Shown here piece after piece: positions 50,696-59,942 of a stretch of DNA of 64,000 nt. The notes under the pieces were generated by a model, which had not been told where the DNA came from, made no database searches, and saw only the letters and a list, made by a program, of their open reading frames with translations. This DNA comes from CAYJBH01 sp964369965 (GTDB lineage Bacteria > Bacillota > Clostridia > Oscillospirales > Ruminococcaceae), in the NCBI GenBank assembly GCA_964369965.1, contig CAYJGF010000005.1:57902-121901 (forward strand). The letters are read 5' to 3'. A program made the translations under genes and the position numbers. How positions within the stretch are numbered: position 1 is the first letter of the stretch; every line of letters begins with the position of its first letter.

Positions 50696-52727
50696 CACTC
50701 CCGTCCTGAAAAACGACCTCAAACTCCGACAGATGTTCGATACTGCCCACCTCTTGCGAGGAATAGACAAGATATTTTATATTGTATTCGCGCGACAGCT
50801 CTTTAATCCACTCTATATCTGTATCGGGGTGAAAAACCGCGTCGGCGGTTCGGTGCATCTCGGCCACATCGGGGAAGTTCGGCATTGAGGAGAAAAACTG
50901 CGCGGTGTATTTGTACCCCTCAAGATATGCCCCTCGACCGGAAAAGCAGCTGTAAACCGCCGAAATTTGTGGGGCATCGCCGTTTATTCGGTTGGTGAGA
51001 AAAAGCTCGTCCTCCTCCATATTCTCCTGCAAAAATCGCCCTGCAAGCTCATCTTCCGAGCGGACAACAACATTGTAGTCGTACTTCTCAATAATATCAT
51101 AGTGGTATAAAAATTGACGAAAACCGGAGCCGACAAGGTTTATGTATAAAAAAACCGTCGTCACGAGGCTAAGCCCCAACACCGCATAACAAAAGACATT
51201 GAACTTGCTTTTTTTTGCAAAGTCAAACTCACGGACCGCTATGATGTGTATGCAAAAAAGGGCAGCGTATAAAAAATAGACCTGACTTGCCCCCTGCTGT
51301 GCATAGATAAAAAATGCAACGGTGCCGCCGATACCGACCGCAAGACAGAAAAGGGTAAACAGATCAAGTTTTTTAAAGCTCAACACCCCTTTAAAACAGG
51401 TGAGTGTAAACACCGACACCGCAAAAGGTGACATGCAAAATGTTTGCAATATCATCAACCCAACCAACAGTGCAATTTGTAGCACCGTGAGGTGGTCGGG
51501 ATTGATATCGAGCGGCAAAAACCTGCCGAAATAGCTCTGTGAAACCGTGGTTATAAGATCGAGACTCAGCGACGTCTCGGCACCGTATGAAAAAAATTCG
51601 CTGTATAAAAGTGCGAACACCACTGCGCATAGGGCGGCTGTAGCAACCGCTTTTGCGCTGAATTTGCGTTGCAACACCCGTGCGACGACGGCGGCGCAAA
51701 GGGCTATCACCGCAATGCCGGCTATCGGCGATTTTGAAAAGGTGACAAGGACTACCGAGAGGAGCAAAACCGCGATCACCGTTTTTTGATATCCTGTTTT
51801 TTGCGACAATGCATAAACGGCGGCGCAGAGTATGCATAAAAAACAAAGGGCGAAACCGACCGCGTTGACGTTGGTGATTATCGCCGTTATCAGCGAGTTT
51901 GCAAAATAACTGCCACCGGCAGGGAGCACGCCGACAAGGCTTAAACAGGTAAAAGCAAAAATTGACAGGGCGAATATGACCGATCGGGCGATATCACCTT
52001 TATATACCGTCCTGCCCAGCCCGAAAAGTGATAGGATAAGCACCGGCATCAACAGGCTTTGATTGAAAAGCGCCATCAGGTCATAGACCGGCAGATTTGT
52101 GAAATAAGCGATAGAGGCGACAAAAAGTTCGTTTAGATAATGATAGGAGAACTCAACCCCCACAACGCGCAGATCCATCGGTGGTATCGACAACAAAAAG
52201 CTGTTCGCGTTGCCCACGTGCCACATGAGGTCGTTGGAGAGCACGTTCTGCCCAACGGTTGCAGGGTGGGCATTCTTCATCACCACCGCAAATGCGACCA
52301 CCGACATGATGCCGCCGATAAAAAGCAATAAAAATGCATTTTGAGGGGCAGCCGATATCTTATAACGCCGCTCTTTTTTTATGCATACCACCGCATAAAC
52401 GGCAAGCGGAATTAAAAGCAAAAGGCTGATCCTCGACATCCCGAGCAACGAGTCCAGTATAAAGAGCAACATCAAAAGGCTCACACCGAAAAAAAAGGAA
52501 AAACCTATTGCAAGGTGCTCAAAAACCTTGTCCATACGCAACAATCGATAGAGCGCATAGCCGGGGAGCAACACCGCCAGAGCTATAAACACGGCGTATA
52601 GCGTGTAGTGCAAAAGGTTCGCGCCGGCAACGGGCAACGCAATAATGTATACCAAAATAAGTACAAAGCCGACAATTAGCTTTGTACCTATTAATCCTTC
52701 AATCAGTTTAGAAAGCGACTTTTTCAT
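50667..52727 (-). CDS. large multi-pass membrane protein (GT-C-like)
   Basis: The 686-residue product starts at ATG 52727 (MKKSLSKLIEGL); the open frame upstream overlaps the small YjfB-like gene and is not used. About 13-15 hydrophobic helices (residues 15-560) are followed by a C-terminal soluble domain of about 120 residues, containing ELAGRFLQENMEEDELFLTNR and a GRGAYLEGYKY segment. HPATVGQNVLSNDLMWHVGNANSFL and VEFSYHYLNELFVASI resemble extracytoplasmic loops of GT-C glycosyltransferases and related membrane proteins. The gene is last in a minus-strand run with a cell-wall amidase. Function unassigned. Confidence 0.6.
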   Translation of the reverse strand: MKKSLSKLIEGLIGTKLIVGFVLILVYIIALPVAGANLLHYTLYAVFIALAVLLPGYALYRLLRMDKVFEHLAIGFSFFFGVSLLMLLFILDSLLGMSRISLLLLIPLAVYAVVCIKKERRYKISAAPQNAFLLLFIGGIMSVVAFAVVMKNAHPATVGQNVLSNDLMWHVGNANSFLLSIPPMDLRVVGVEFSYHYLNELFVASIAYFTNLPVYDLMALFNQSLLMPVLILSLFGLGRTVYKGDIARSVIFALSIFAFTCLSLVGVLPAGGSYFANSLITAIITNVNAVGFALCFLCILCAAVYALSQKTGYQKTVIAVLLLSVVLVTFSKSPIAGIAVIALCAAVVARVLQRKFSAKAVATAALCAVVFALLYSEFFSYGAETSLSLDLITTVSQSYFGRFLPLDINPDHLTVLQIALLVGLMILQTFCMSPFAVSVFTLTCFKGVLSFKKLDLFTLFCLAVGIGGTVAFFIYAQQGASQVYFLYAALFCIHIIAVREFDFAKKSKFNVFCYAVLGLSLVTTVFLYINLVGSGFRQFLYHYDIIEKYDYNVVVRSEDELAGRFLQENMEEDELFLTNRINGDAPQISAVYSCFSGRGAYLEGYKYTAQFFSSMPNFPDVAEMHRTADAVFHPDTDIEWIKELSREYNIKYLVYSSQEVGSIEHLSEFEVVFQDGSVTVFEVVTG

Positions 52728-52740
52728 TGCAATGTTATGG

Positions 52741-52923
52741 TCATACTCTCCTGTTGATGGCGACGGTGTCGGTCGGTGGTGTAGGCTGGGAAGCCTGCGC
52801 CATGTCGATAAGTGCGTCGGTCTGTTGCTCCACCATGTCCATGGTCTTTTTTGCCATGGCGATGGTGACACCATGCAAAGTCTCGGCACTGCTCATGTTC
52901 ATGCTCATCTGTGCTACATCCAT
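52741..52923 (-). CDS. YjfB-like small protein
   Basis: This 60-residue protein matches the YjfB family (named a putative motility protein): MDVAQMSMNMSSAET at the start, then VTIAMAKKTMDMVEQQTDALIDMA, two amphipathic helices, and a short P/T-rich tail. The start follows AAAGGA by 7 bases. No flagellar genes are in the window, so the motility label is doubtful here. Confidence 0.75.
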   Translation of the reverse strand: MDVAQMSMNMSSAETLHGVTIAMAKKTMDMVEQQTDALIDMAQASQPTPPTDTVAINRRV

Positions 52924-52941
52924 AATAATATCCTTTCCCTA

Positions 52942-55368
52942 TCAGCTCGCGTGTCTGTTATAAAAATCTTCCACCGTGTCTATGATGCCCTGCGCGGTCC
53001 CGTATGTGGAGGACAAAATCCCCTGCTCGGTATACAATCCCTCATACTCCTCGGGGTTGCGGACAAAACCGTATTCAAATAGAACCGACATGGCTCCGGT
53101 AGAACGTGTCACATAAAAGTAGTTGTACTGGTCGCCGCGGTGCTCCCTCTCGGTATACTGTGCCACACGGTCGGTCAGTGCCGCGGCAAAGGGCTGTGAT
53201 GCCTCCTCAAAATAGTATCCCTCGACACCTTTCGAGTTGTTGCCGTCGCTCGTCTCGGCGACACTGTTGTGGTGCACCGACAGGAAAAAGTGCGGTTTTT
53301 CGTTGAAAGACTGTTCAAGCCGCTCCTGCAACGAGACGGTCACATCGTCGGTGCGCGACATAATGACCTCGGCGCCGAGTTGTTCCAACCAAATTTTAAG
53401 TGACAGCGCCTGTGTGAGGTTGAGCTGTGCCTCGGTCGGCACACCGACCCCCGAGCCAACACCGAGAGCGCCGGAATCCTCACCGCCGTGACCTGCGTCC
53501 ACCAACACGGTGAAACCCTCGAGCGGTGCGTCTGTCGGCTCGGGCGGTGCGGCGATAAATTCAATCCCCATACCACCGTCTTTGTACTCGATATAATGCC
53601 CCCAAACCGGCATCTCTGATGACAGCCCAAAGGACAGTGTCGTTATGTTGCCGTCTATCTCTATCTCAAACGTGTCGATAAAGCTCGATGTCTCGGCTAT
53701 CTGCGCGGCAACTCCTTGCGCCGCGCTAAAGTTCACCCCGTGAAACGTCACGGTCAAAAGATTGCCCTGTCGCTCATCATAGGCAACCATGCCGTTCATG
53801 CCGTCAAGGTTGAGGTATTCACCGCCCTCACTCGGTGTTAAGGTGAGACCGGTGCATATTACCGATTGATCCCCCTCCACCGGTGTGGTATTGCGTGTCA
53901 TGACCCAGTCGCCGGAATTTAGTTGGTATGCGTAGGTTGTCTGAGTGCCACGTACCACCGTCATGCTGTCCACCACCATAAATCGCGCGCCCTCTCGGAA
54001 AGTTTCCGAAATGTTGCCGTCGCTCGCAGGGTCAAACAGCGCGCTTGCTATCGGCTCGGTTATCTCGACAAAGTTGCCGTTTGCCACAGCGACGGTGCCG
54101 TCATGGGTTGTGCCGCCGCCCCCACCGCTGTAGGAGTACCTCTCGATGTTGGCGCTCACCGTGGTATCGCCCTGAGTGAACACAAAACTGTTGTCGCCGA
54201 GTTCGAGATCGACCAGCACGCCGAACATGCCGGTACTGCCGGTTCTTACAACCTCGACATCGTTCATGAAAAGCGGTATGTTCGGGTCGGAAAAGCCCAT
54301 TATAAAATAGGTTGCCCAGCTTGTGCTAAGTTCACCGCTGATAGGCTCACTCAATTCCAGTGTCTGTTTTGGGGTATAGCTCGGGATTAGGTTGTCCGCC
54401 GGCGGAATCGCCGCCGTCCTTGCCATCTCGAGTACATCCTGCCCGACACTCTCATATTCGCCGACTATGACACCGCTAAATCTGGGTGAGCCTGCAACCA
54501 TGTATGTGTTAAATAACATCTCGTCCACGGTGCTGTTACCCTGTGAGATATAGACATTCGGCGCGGTTTCGAGTGATAGATGACTTTCGGCATTTGACGC
54601 ATCGGATATTATAAAGTCGGCAAAATTCGCACCTGTTTGCTCCTCGCCGAAAACCCCTACCTCTCGACCGGCAAGCTCGGGGGCTATGGTTTCAATTAAT
54701 GTATAGACCGAATTCGCCTCATTCTCCGAAAGGTTGTACAGCGCTAACCCTGCGATGGGATAACGTCTGCATAGCCGCTGCAAACTCTCGGTGATGAGGG
54801 CAGAATATTGCTCGTCGGCGGACTCGTACCTCCCATGAGTGACCGCGGCGTCATATCCCATAGCGTCGGCACCGTACAAATCAAGCAGTGAAACAACGGC
54901 AATCCCATTTTCACTTGCCGCCGTCGATATTTCATAAAGAGGGTCGAAGTCCTCAAAAAAAGGCTCAAAATTGCGGTCATCATAAAAGGCGCTCTCCCCC
55001 GATTTTGTATAGCAAAACAGGGTGTTGACGCCGCCGGATACACAATAGTCTATCAGTCGCTCGATGATGACAAACCGCTCATCCTCCGTCATGTTTTCAG
55101 AAAAAAATTCGGCAGGGCTTATATATATTCCGGTGACGCTCTCACCCAAAGGCATAGGCGCAACCGGCGGCAAGCTGTCCTCCCTATAATCGTTGATCAT
55201 CGGCAACAGCAATGCTATCGAGACTGCAATGGCGGTTATTACAAGGCAGATGATAAGGAGTATATTGGGCGCGAACTTTTTTTCTGATGGTCTTTTTTCC
55301 CTTGTGACCACCGATTTTTTCGGTTTTTTACTTATCGGTCTTGATGATTTATACGGCGTATATTTCAT
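52942..55368 (-). CDS. membrane-anchored N-acetylmuramoyl-L-alanine amidase with an N-terminal glycoside-hydrolase-like region
   Basis: The 808-residue protein has a basic cytoplasmic tail, one membrane helix (about 34-56), then an extracytoplasmic part. Residues about 75-330 look like a TIM-barrel of the putative glycoside-hydrolase (GHL10/DUF4015-like) kind (VTGIYISPAEFFSE, YCVSGGVNTLFCYTKSG, IAVVSLLDLYGADAM). Residues about 340-615 are beta-rich linker domains. Residues about 625-805 form an amidase_3 catalytic domain with zinc ligands in VDAGHGGEDSGALG, VHHNS and the C-terminal LFEYGFVRNPEE. It should cleave peptide stems from peptidoglycan. The N-terminal assignment is tentative. Confidence 0.85.
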   Translation of the reverse strand: MKYTPYKSSRPISKKPKKSVVTREKRPSEKKFAPNILLIICLVITAIAVSIALLLPMINDYREDSLPPVAPMPLGESVTGIYISPAEFFSENMTEDERFVIIERLIDYCVSGGVNTLFCYTKSGESAFYDDRNFEPFFEDFDPLYEISTAASENGIAVVSLLDLYGADAMGYDAAVTHGRYESADEQYSALITESLQRLCRRYPIAGLALYNLSENEANSVYTLIETIAPELAGREVGVFGEEQTGANFADFIISDASNAESHLSLETAPNVYISQGNSTVDEMLFNTYMVAGSPRFSGVIVGEYESVGQDVLEMARTAAIPPADNLIPSYTPKQTLELSEPISGELSTSWATYFIMGFSDPNIPLFMNDVEVVRTGSTGMFGVLVDLELGDNSFVFTQGDTTVSANIERYSYSGGGGGTTHDGTVAVANGNFVEITEPIASALFDPASDGNISETFREGARFMVVDSMTVVRGTQTTYAYQLNSGDWVMTRNTTPVEGDQSVICTGLTLTPSEGGEYLNLDGMNGMVAYDERQGNLLTVTFHGVNFSAAQGVAAQIAETSSFIDTFEIEIDGNITTLSFGLSSEMPVWGHYIEYKDGGMGIEFIAAPPEPTDAPLEGFTVLVDAGHGGEDSGALGVGSGVGVPTEAQLNLTQALSLKIWLEQLGAEVIMSRTDDVTVSLQERLEQSFNEKPHFFLSVHHNSVAETSDGNNSKGVEGYYFEEASQPFAAALTDRVAQYTEREHRGDQYNYFYVTRSTGAMSVLFEYGFVRNPEEYEGLYTEQGILSSTYGTAQGIIDTVEDFYNRHAS

Positions 55369-55373
55369 TAAAA

Positions 55374-55943
55374 TTAGTCCTTTTCATCCATTGATAGCAT
55401 CGCATCCTCACGAGTTTTTATCGCTTTGACTCTATTATAAATATAAACGGTTATCACCCCGATTATACCACCGATCAGCGTGCTTATAAGTTGAAGTGCG
55501 CCAAATGCATTGTCCGACATCTCCATATCCAACTTGTTGAACATCAAGAGATAGGGCATGAGCTTAGCGCCGGAAAAAAACTGGACGTAGTATTTGAGCA
55601 GTGCACCGCCGAGAACCGGCGTTAAAAACAAAAACAGTTTGTAGCTCGGCTCAATAACCTTTGGTGCAAGATATAGGGTGAGCACATAAAGCCCATTGCC
55701 GAACACCATAATAAACACAAAGAAAAACATCTCGATATCGCCTGTAATAAGACCGATAATCGGGGCGACGACTGCAAAGCCAAATCCCCATTTCACACCT
55801 AAATACTCCACCGACAAGACGAGCAAAAAAGAGATGACTGTGTTTGATAACACAAGCCCCCCATGTCCGTCAACAAGAGAGCAGAGTGTTATTATAACAA
55901 TATATACGGCGCTGATAATAATTTTTTTAGGCTCAACTGACAT
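55374..55943 (-). CDS. integral membrane protein of unknown function
   Basis: The 189-residue protein has about five hydrophobic helices (for example IIISAVYIVIITLCSLV, NTVISFLLVLSVEYLGV, FAVVAPIIGLITGDIEMFFFVFIMVFGNGLYVLTLYLA and LISTLIGGIIGVITVYIYN). Size and layout recall ECF-transporter S components or MreD-like proteins, but no diagnostic motif is seen. It lies 5 bases before the amidase gene behind a good promoter, so the two are co-transcribed. Confidence 0.65.
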   Translation of the reverse strand: MSVEPKKIIISAVYIVIITLCSLVDGHGGLVLSNTVISFLLVLSVEYLGVKWGFGFAVVAPIIGLITGDIEMFFFVFIMVFGNGLYVLTLYLAPKVIEPSYKLFLFLTPVLGGALLKYYVQFFSGAKLMPYLLMFNKLDMEMSDNAFGALQLISTLIGGIIGVITVYIYNRVKAIKTREDAMLSMDEKD

Positions 55944-55977
55944 TTACTTTTTCCATAACGGTTGCCTTTTCTATTCT

Positions 55978-56006
55978 ATTATACTATAATATATAGTAGT
56001 TGGCAA
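55978..56006 (-). promoter_or_regulatory. promoter of the 55943-50667 minus-strand operon
   Basis: Minus-strand TTGCCA (56001-56006), a 17-base spacer and TATAAT (55978-55983). Confidence 0.75.
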
Positions 56007-56012
56007 TGAATA

Positions 56013-56042
56013 TTGACAAAAAAAAAGACTATACTTTTTATA
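56013..56042 (+). promoter_or_regulatory. promoter of the zinc-ribbon protein gene
   Basis: TTGACA (56013-56018), an 18-base A-rich spacer and TTTATA (56037-56042), divergent from the preceding promoter. Confidence 0.5.
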
Positions 56043-56066
56043 AATCAACATAGGAGAGAACAATAA

Positions 56067-57386
56067 ATGCACTGCCCGAGATGCGGTAATATTTCAAACG
56101 ATGATCAACTTTTTTGCAATAGATGCGGCACAAAATTTGTGACGCCGGAATTTGATACAAAGCAACTTTTTGAGAACATCGCTATTAATTCGGGGGTTTT
56201 AACCTCGGAACCTGTGCCCGACGCCGAGCCTGCAATCAGGGCACCGCGCGTTTCTAAAGAGGTGCGCACCGCCAAAAAACCAAATACCAAAAAGAAGGGG
56301 GTCGCCTCCTCTTTAATTCTTCTCGGTATCCTATCTATAGCAACCTCCGCTGTCATAGCCACCGTGTACATGTTTTTAACCCATAATCAGGCGGCGGCAA
56401 TAAACAACTTTGCGCAGGCGCTCGCCTCCTCCGACGTGGACGAGCTGCGCAAAACCGCCGTTTTCCTCGATTTAGAGCCGACCGACGATGAACTGCTCAA
56501 CATGGCAAGCTCCTTTGATGAGGAGGATTTAATGCTGATTAAAATCCAACTCAACAACGGTGAATCCCGTGATTTCTCCTCCTTTTCCATCGCGGAGGTG
56601 CCGTTGACCTGGCCTTTTAACAGCTTTGTGGTGACGGTTAGTTCTGCTGATTTTCAGATAAGCGGACTTACCTCTGACATAGCGGTACGGGTTAACGGTG
56701 TCGAGACGGCGACCGAGTTTTCCGGCGATGTATGTGTCGTATCGGGGCTTGTGCCGGGCAGTTATGAATTCGATTTCGGAACACAGGGGAGCTTTCAGCC
56801 ATTGAGTGCAACCTCTTTCAAACAGGAGGGGGAGATTATACAGGCGATAGCCATAGAGCCCATCGTGGAGCCGGAGCCGGAGCCGGAGCCGGAGCCTGCA
56901 CCGGAACCGGAGCCGGAACCCGAACCCGAACCTACACCGGAACCGGAGCCGGAGCCGGTTCCGGAAAATCTATCGGCGAACGAAATACTGTTTAACAATG
57001 TCTCAACGGCGGTGTATGAGCACTATAAATCCTATCTTTTGTCCCAAACAAACGAGGATATGTCGGTCATAACCTATTCCACCGAAGCGGCAATAGCGGA
57101 CGCACAACAGCGCCTTGACAACTATAATCGGGGCAACAACTTCGAACTTGTTAGCCTTAAGGTCGACCTTGACACCTTGGCATTTAACACGGTCGACACC
57201 ACCACAACCGCCGATGTATTGGTGCAGGTGGTATTCTCCTCCGCTTCAAAAGATGAGCCGGACAACAAGACCGAGACAACCTCCACCATGATTTTCAACC
57301 TACAACAACAGCCGGACGGCAGTTGGCTGGTCAACTCCCGTGAAAGCTCTGACGCCGCTATCGGCACAAATCTAAAAGTGTATTAA
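56067..57386 (+). CDS. zinc-ribbon membrane protein with an EPEP-repeat stalk
   Basis: The 439-residue protein starts with a zinc ribbon, CPRCGN-(x)-CNRCGT (residues 3-21), in the cytoplasm. A linker and one membrane helix follow (SSLILLGILSIATSAVIATVYMF, about 81-103). The extracytoplasmic part begins with a globular region. A perfect run of acidic E-P dipeptides (about 268-299, encoded by near-identical GAGCCG/GAACCG codons) forms a stiff spacer. A C-terminal domain (about 305-439) of helical plus beta character with NTF2/DUF4878-like size closes it. It resembles zinc-ribbon-TM proteins of Firmicutes with a presumed envelope-sensing role; function unknown. Confidence 0.7.
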   Translation: MHCPRCGNISNDDQLFCNRCGTKFVTPEFDTKQLFENIAINSGVLTSEPVPDAEPAIRAPRVSKEVRTAKKPNTKKKGVASSLILLGILSIATSAVIATVYMFLTHNQAAAINNFAQALASSDVDELRKTAVFLDLEPTDDELLNMASSFDEEDLMLIKIQLNNGESRDFSSFSIAEVPLTWPFNSFVVTVSSADFQISGLTSDIAVRVNGVETATEFSGDVCVVSGLVPGSYEFDFGTQGSFQPLSATSFKQEGEIIQAIAIEPIVEPEPEPEPEPAPEPEPEPEPEPTPEPEPEPVPENLSANEILFNNVSTAVYEHYKSYLLSQTNEDMSVITYSTEAAIADAQQRLDNYNRGNNFELVSLKVDLDTLAFNTVDTTTTADVLVQVVFSSASKDEPDNKTETTSTMIFNLQQQPDGSWLVNSRESSDAAIGTNLKVY

Positions 57387-57397
57387 ATGAGGATTTT

Positions 57398-57925
57398 ATG
57401 GTATATCTATTTTTATCGGACGGTTTTGAGATGATTGAGGCACTGACCCCTGTCGATGTCCTGCGTAGGGCAGGCATTGCAATCGCAACCGTGTCTATAA
57501 ACAATAATTTTGACGTGAAAAGCTCCTCCGACGTCTATATTAAGGCGGATCGACTTTTTGAGGACTGCGACTTCGCCGACCTGTCGGCATTGATACTTCC
57601 GGGCGGTCCCGGCACACCGTCGCTGATAGAGCATGACCGGCTGTGTGAGCTAATACTGCGCTGTCATGAGCAACAAAAACTTATATGTGCTATCTGCGCC
57701 GCGCCGAAACTGCTCACGCATATTGGCATAAAGTCAAAGACCGCCGTCTATCCGGCAATGTCGGGCGAGGTGCACAGCTACTGCCCCGACCCGATATGCA
57801 TCGACGAGAATATCCTCACCGCCAACGCCATGGCAACCTCTCTTGATTTCGCACTGCACATAGTTCGCCTGTTAAAAGGTGATGCTGTGGCTGATGAGGT
57901 GGCGATGAAGATAGCAAAGATTTAG
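57398..57925 (+). CDS. DJ-1/PfpI family protein
   Basis: The 175-residue flavodoxin-like protein has the pattern FLSDGFEMIEALTPVDVLRRAGI (glutamate of the catalytic site near residue 12), LILPGGPGT (about 66-74) and the nucleophile elbow ICAICAAPKLL (Cys about 98). It is of the YajL/DJ-1 branch (4-methyl-5(B-hydroxyethyl)-thiazole monophosphate biosynthesis-annotated proteins), probably a protein or glyoxal repair enzyme. It starts 11 bases after the zinc-ribbon gene. Confidence 0.9.
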   Translation: MVYLFLSDGFEMIEALTPVDVLRRAGIAIATVSINNNFDVKSSSDVYIKADRLFEDCDFADLSALILPGGPGTPSLIEHDRLCELILRCHEQQKLICAICAAPKLLTHIGIKSKTAVYPAMSGEVHSYCPDPICIDENILTANAMATSLDFALHIVRLLKGDAVADEVAMKIAKI

Positions 57926-57959
57926 CACAAAATAGACCTATTTTTTTATCCTTTTTCTA

Positions 57960-57988
57960 TTGCATAATTCATTCTAAAAGAGTATACT
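57960..57988 (+). promoter_or_regulatory. promoter of the sugar isomerase/oxidoreductase pair
   Basis: TTGCAT (57960-57965), a 17-base spacer and TATACT (57983-57988), 39 bases upstream of the ATG at 58028. Confidence 0.7.
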
Positions 57989-58027
57989 ATGCTTGAAGTA
58001 TAATTACAGTATAGGAAAGGATTTTTA

Positions 58028-58921
58028 ATGAGCCACGATATCAAGATAGGCACGCTGGTCGGCGTGGACAACATTGACAAGGTCATACCGCTTTTGGTTG
58101 AAAAGGGGTTTGAGACCGTGTCGGTAACGTTTTTTAAAAGCTGTCTGCAACGCGACCTCGCCGAGGTGGCAAAGCGCGTTAACGACCTCATAGGCGACAG
58201 CGGCATGAGCGTCTCCTGCGTCTCCATGTTTTGCAACCCTTTGACCGACGGTGAGGTCGGGGATGAGTCACGCGAATCCATCAAAAAAATGATTGACGCC
58301 GCACCGCTTTTTAATACCGACCTTGTGACCGGTTTTGCCGGCAGACTAATTGACACACCGCTCGAGGAGTCGGTGCCAATGTTCAAAAAAGTCTGGGGCG
58401 AATTCGCAAAACAGGCGGAAGATAAGGGTTTAAAGCTCGCGTTTGAAAACTGCAACATGCGCGGAAATTGGAATATCGGCGACTGGAACATGGCGTTCTC
58501 ATCGAAGATGTGGACCGAAATGTTCAACGCCGTGCCGGCCAACAACATCGGCCTTCAGTGGGAGCCATGCCACCAGATGGTTCAACTAATCGACCCGATA
58601 CCTCAGCTTAGAAAATGGGCAAAGAAAATTTTCAACGTCCACGGCAAGGACGCGACTATCGCTTGGGATGTCATCAAGGAGCACGGTATCCTCTCCAACG
58701 AGGAATTTGTCTGGCACCGCACCCCCGGCTTTGGTGACAGCAACTGGACCGACATTATCTCCATCCTGCGTATGAACGGCTTTAAAGGCAGCATCGACAT
58801 TGAGGGTTTCCACGACCCTGTCTACCGTGAAGAGATGGAGTATACCGGTCAGGTCTATTCGATGGAATATCTCAAACGTTGCCGCGGTGGCGAGTTTGTT
58901 GCCAACCCCACACTGCAATAA
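58028..58921 (+). CDS. sugar phosphate isomerase/epimerase family protein (xylose-isomerase-like TIM barrel)
   Basis: The 297-residue AP-endonuclease-2/xylose-isomerase-like barrel has LAFENCNMRGNWNIGD (metal glutamate, about 139-154), NIGLQWEPCHQMVQ (about 176-189), NVHGKDATIAWD (His ligand, about 203-214) and GSIDIEGFHDP (last ligand, about 255-265). These proteins isomerise or epimerise sugars or inositols. It is paired with an oxidoreductase 19 bases downstream, suggesting a small sugar or inositol catabolic unit. The substrate is unknown. Confidence 0.82.
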   Translation: MSHDIKIGTLVGVDNIDKVIPLLVEKGFETVSVTFFKSCLQRDLAEVAKRVNDLIGDSGMSVSCVSMFCNPLTDGEVGDESRESIKKMIDAAPLFNTDLVTGFAGRLIDTPLEESVPMFKKVWGEFAKQAEDKGLKLAFENCNMRGNWNIGDWNMAFSSKMWTEMFNAVPANNIGLQWEPCHQMVQLIDPIPQLRKWAKKIFNVHGKDATIAWDVIKEHGILSNEEFVWHRTPGFGDSNWTDIISILRMNGFKGSIDIEGFHDPVYREEMEYTGQVYSMEYLKRCRGGEFVANPTLQ

Positions 58922-58940
58922 TTGAAAGGGTTTTCATAAT

Positions 58941-59942
58941 ATGTTTAATATCGCACATGTCGGTTGCGGCGGCATTTCCAACACATGGCTTAGCTACCTC
59001 ACCAGCCGAGACGATGTGAAAATCGTCGCCATCGTCGACCTTTTTGAGGAGAGTGCAAAGGCACAAAAGGAAAAATACAAAATAGATGCGCCCATCTACA
59101 GCAGTCTTGCCGAGGCACTTGCAAAAGAGGATGTGAACGTCGTCACCGATAACACGCCGCCACAGCACCACTTCGACACCGTATCCACCGCACTGGGTGC
59201 CGGTTGTGATGTGCTGGGCGAAAAACCCATGTCCGACAACTTAGAGCTCGGCTACAAGATTGTGGAATTGGTCGAAAAGACCGGCAAAAACTATTCCATA
59301 ATGCAAAACCGTCGCTATTCCGAGGGGATAAAAACGTTTAAAAACCTTGTAAACGGGGATAAGCTTGGCAATATGGGTCAGATTAGCGCACAGTTTCACA
59401 AAAATCCGATGTTTTCCGGATTTAGGGCCGAGATGGAGCACCCTCTCATCGCCGACATGGCAATACATACCTTTGATCAGGCACGGTTTATCATGAATAA
59501 ACGCCCGGTTAGCGTCTATTGTCGAGAGTACAATCCGAGCTGGTCATGGGCAAAACAAAACGTCGCGGCTGTATGTATTTTTGAGATGGAGGATGGCACT
59601 CTTTTTAACTTTAACGGCAGTTGGTGCACCAACGGGCTTGAAACTTCATGGGATGCCGAGTGGAACATCAACTTTGAAAAGGGCAGTGCATTCTGGGACG
59701 GCGAGCGCAACATAAGGTACGAGCTACCCGATTTGACCGCAAGAAATAGTGAGAACAACTACATCGATGTCGCGGTGGCTGACGTTGAAATCAACGCCCA
59801 CCACGCCTGTATAGAAGAGATGTTAGGCGCCCTTAAAAACGGTGTGCGTTCACAGACCGATTGCCGTGACAATCTTCATAGTATCGAGATGGTCTACAAC
59901 GCGATAGAAAGCTCAAAACAGGGCAGGACGATAGTGTTTTAA
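58941..59942 (+). CDS. Gfo/Idh/MocA family oxidoreductase
   Basis: The 333-residue NAD(P)-dependent sugar/inositol dehydrogenase has the N-terminal motif IAHVGCGGISNTWL (about 3-16), then VVTDNTPPQHHFDTVSTALGAG (about 70-91) and the family hallmark GEKPMSDN (catalytic-lysine EKP, about 96-103). HPLIADMAIHTFDQAR carries the conserved His. Its TAA stop is immediately followed by the MITE-like palindrome at 59943. Confidence 0.88.
   Translation: MFNIAHVGCGGISNTWLSYLTSRDDVKIVAIVDLFEESAKAQKEKYKIDAPIYSSLAEALAKEDVNVVTDNTPPQHHFDTVSTALGAGCDVLGEKPMSDNLELGYKIVELVEKTGKNYSIMQNRRYSEGIKTFKNLVNGDKLGNMGQISAQFHKNPMFSGFRAEMEHPLIADMAIHTFDQARFIMNKRPVSVYCREYNPSWSWAKQNVAAVCIFEMEDGTLFNFNGSWCTNGLETSWDAEWNINFEKGSAFWDGERNIRYELPDLTARNSENNYIDVAVADVEINAHHACIEEMLGALKNGVRSQTDCRDNLHSIEMVYNAIESSKQGRTIVF

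Noticed and set aside
52727..52889. 54-residue N-terminal extension of the large membrane protein
   Set aside because: It overlaps the YjfB-like gene in another frame and has an unstructured W/P/R-rich composition; the ATG at 52727 starts at a normal membrane-protein N-terminus.
56860..56965. Tandem DNA repeat or CRISPR-like array
   Set aside because: The repeats are GAGCCG/GAACCG codons in frame inside a gene, encoding a Glu-Pro stalk; there are no spacers.
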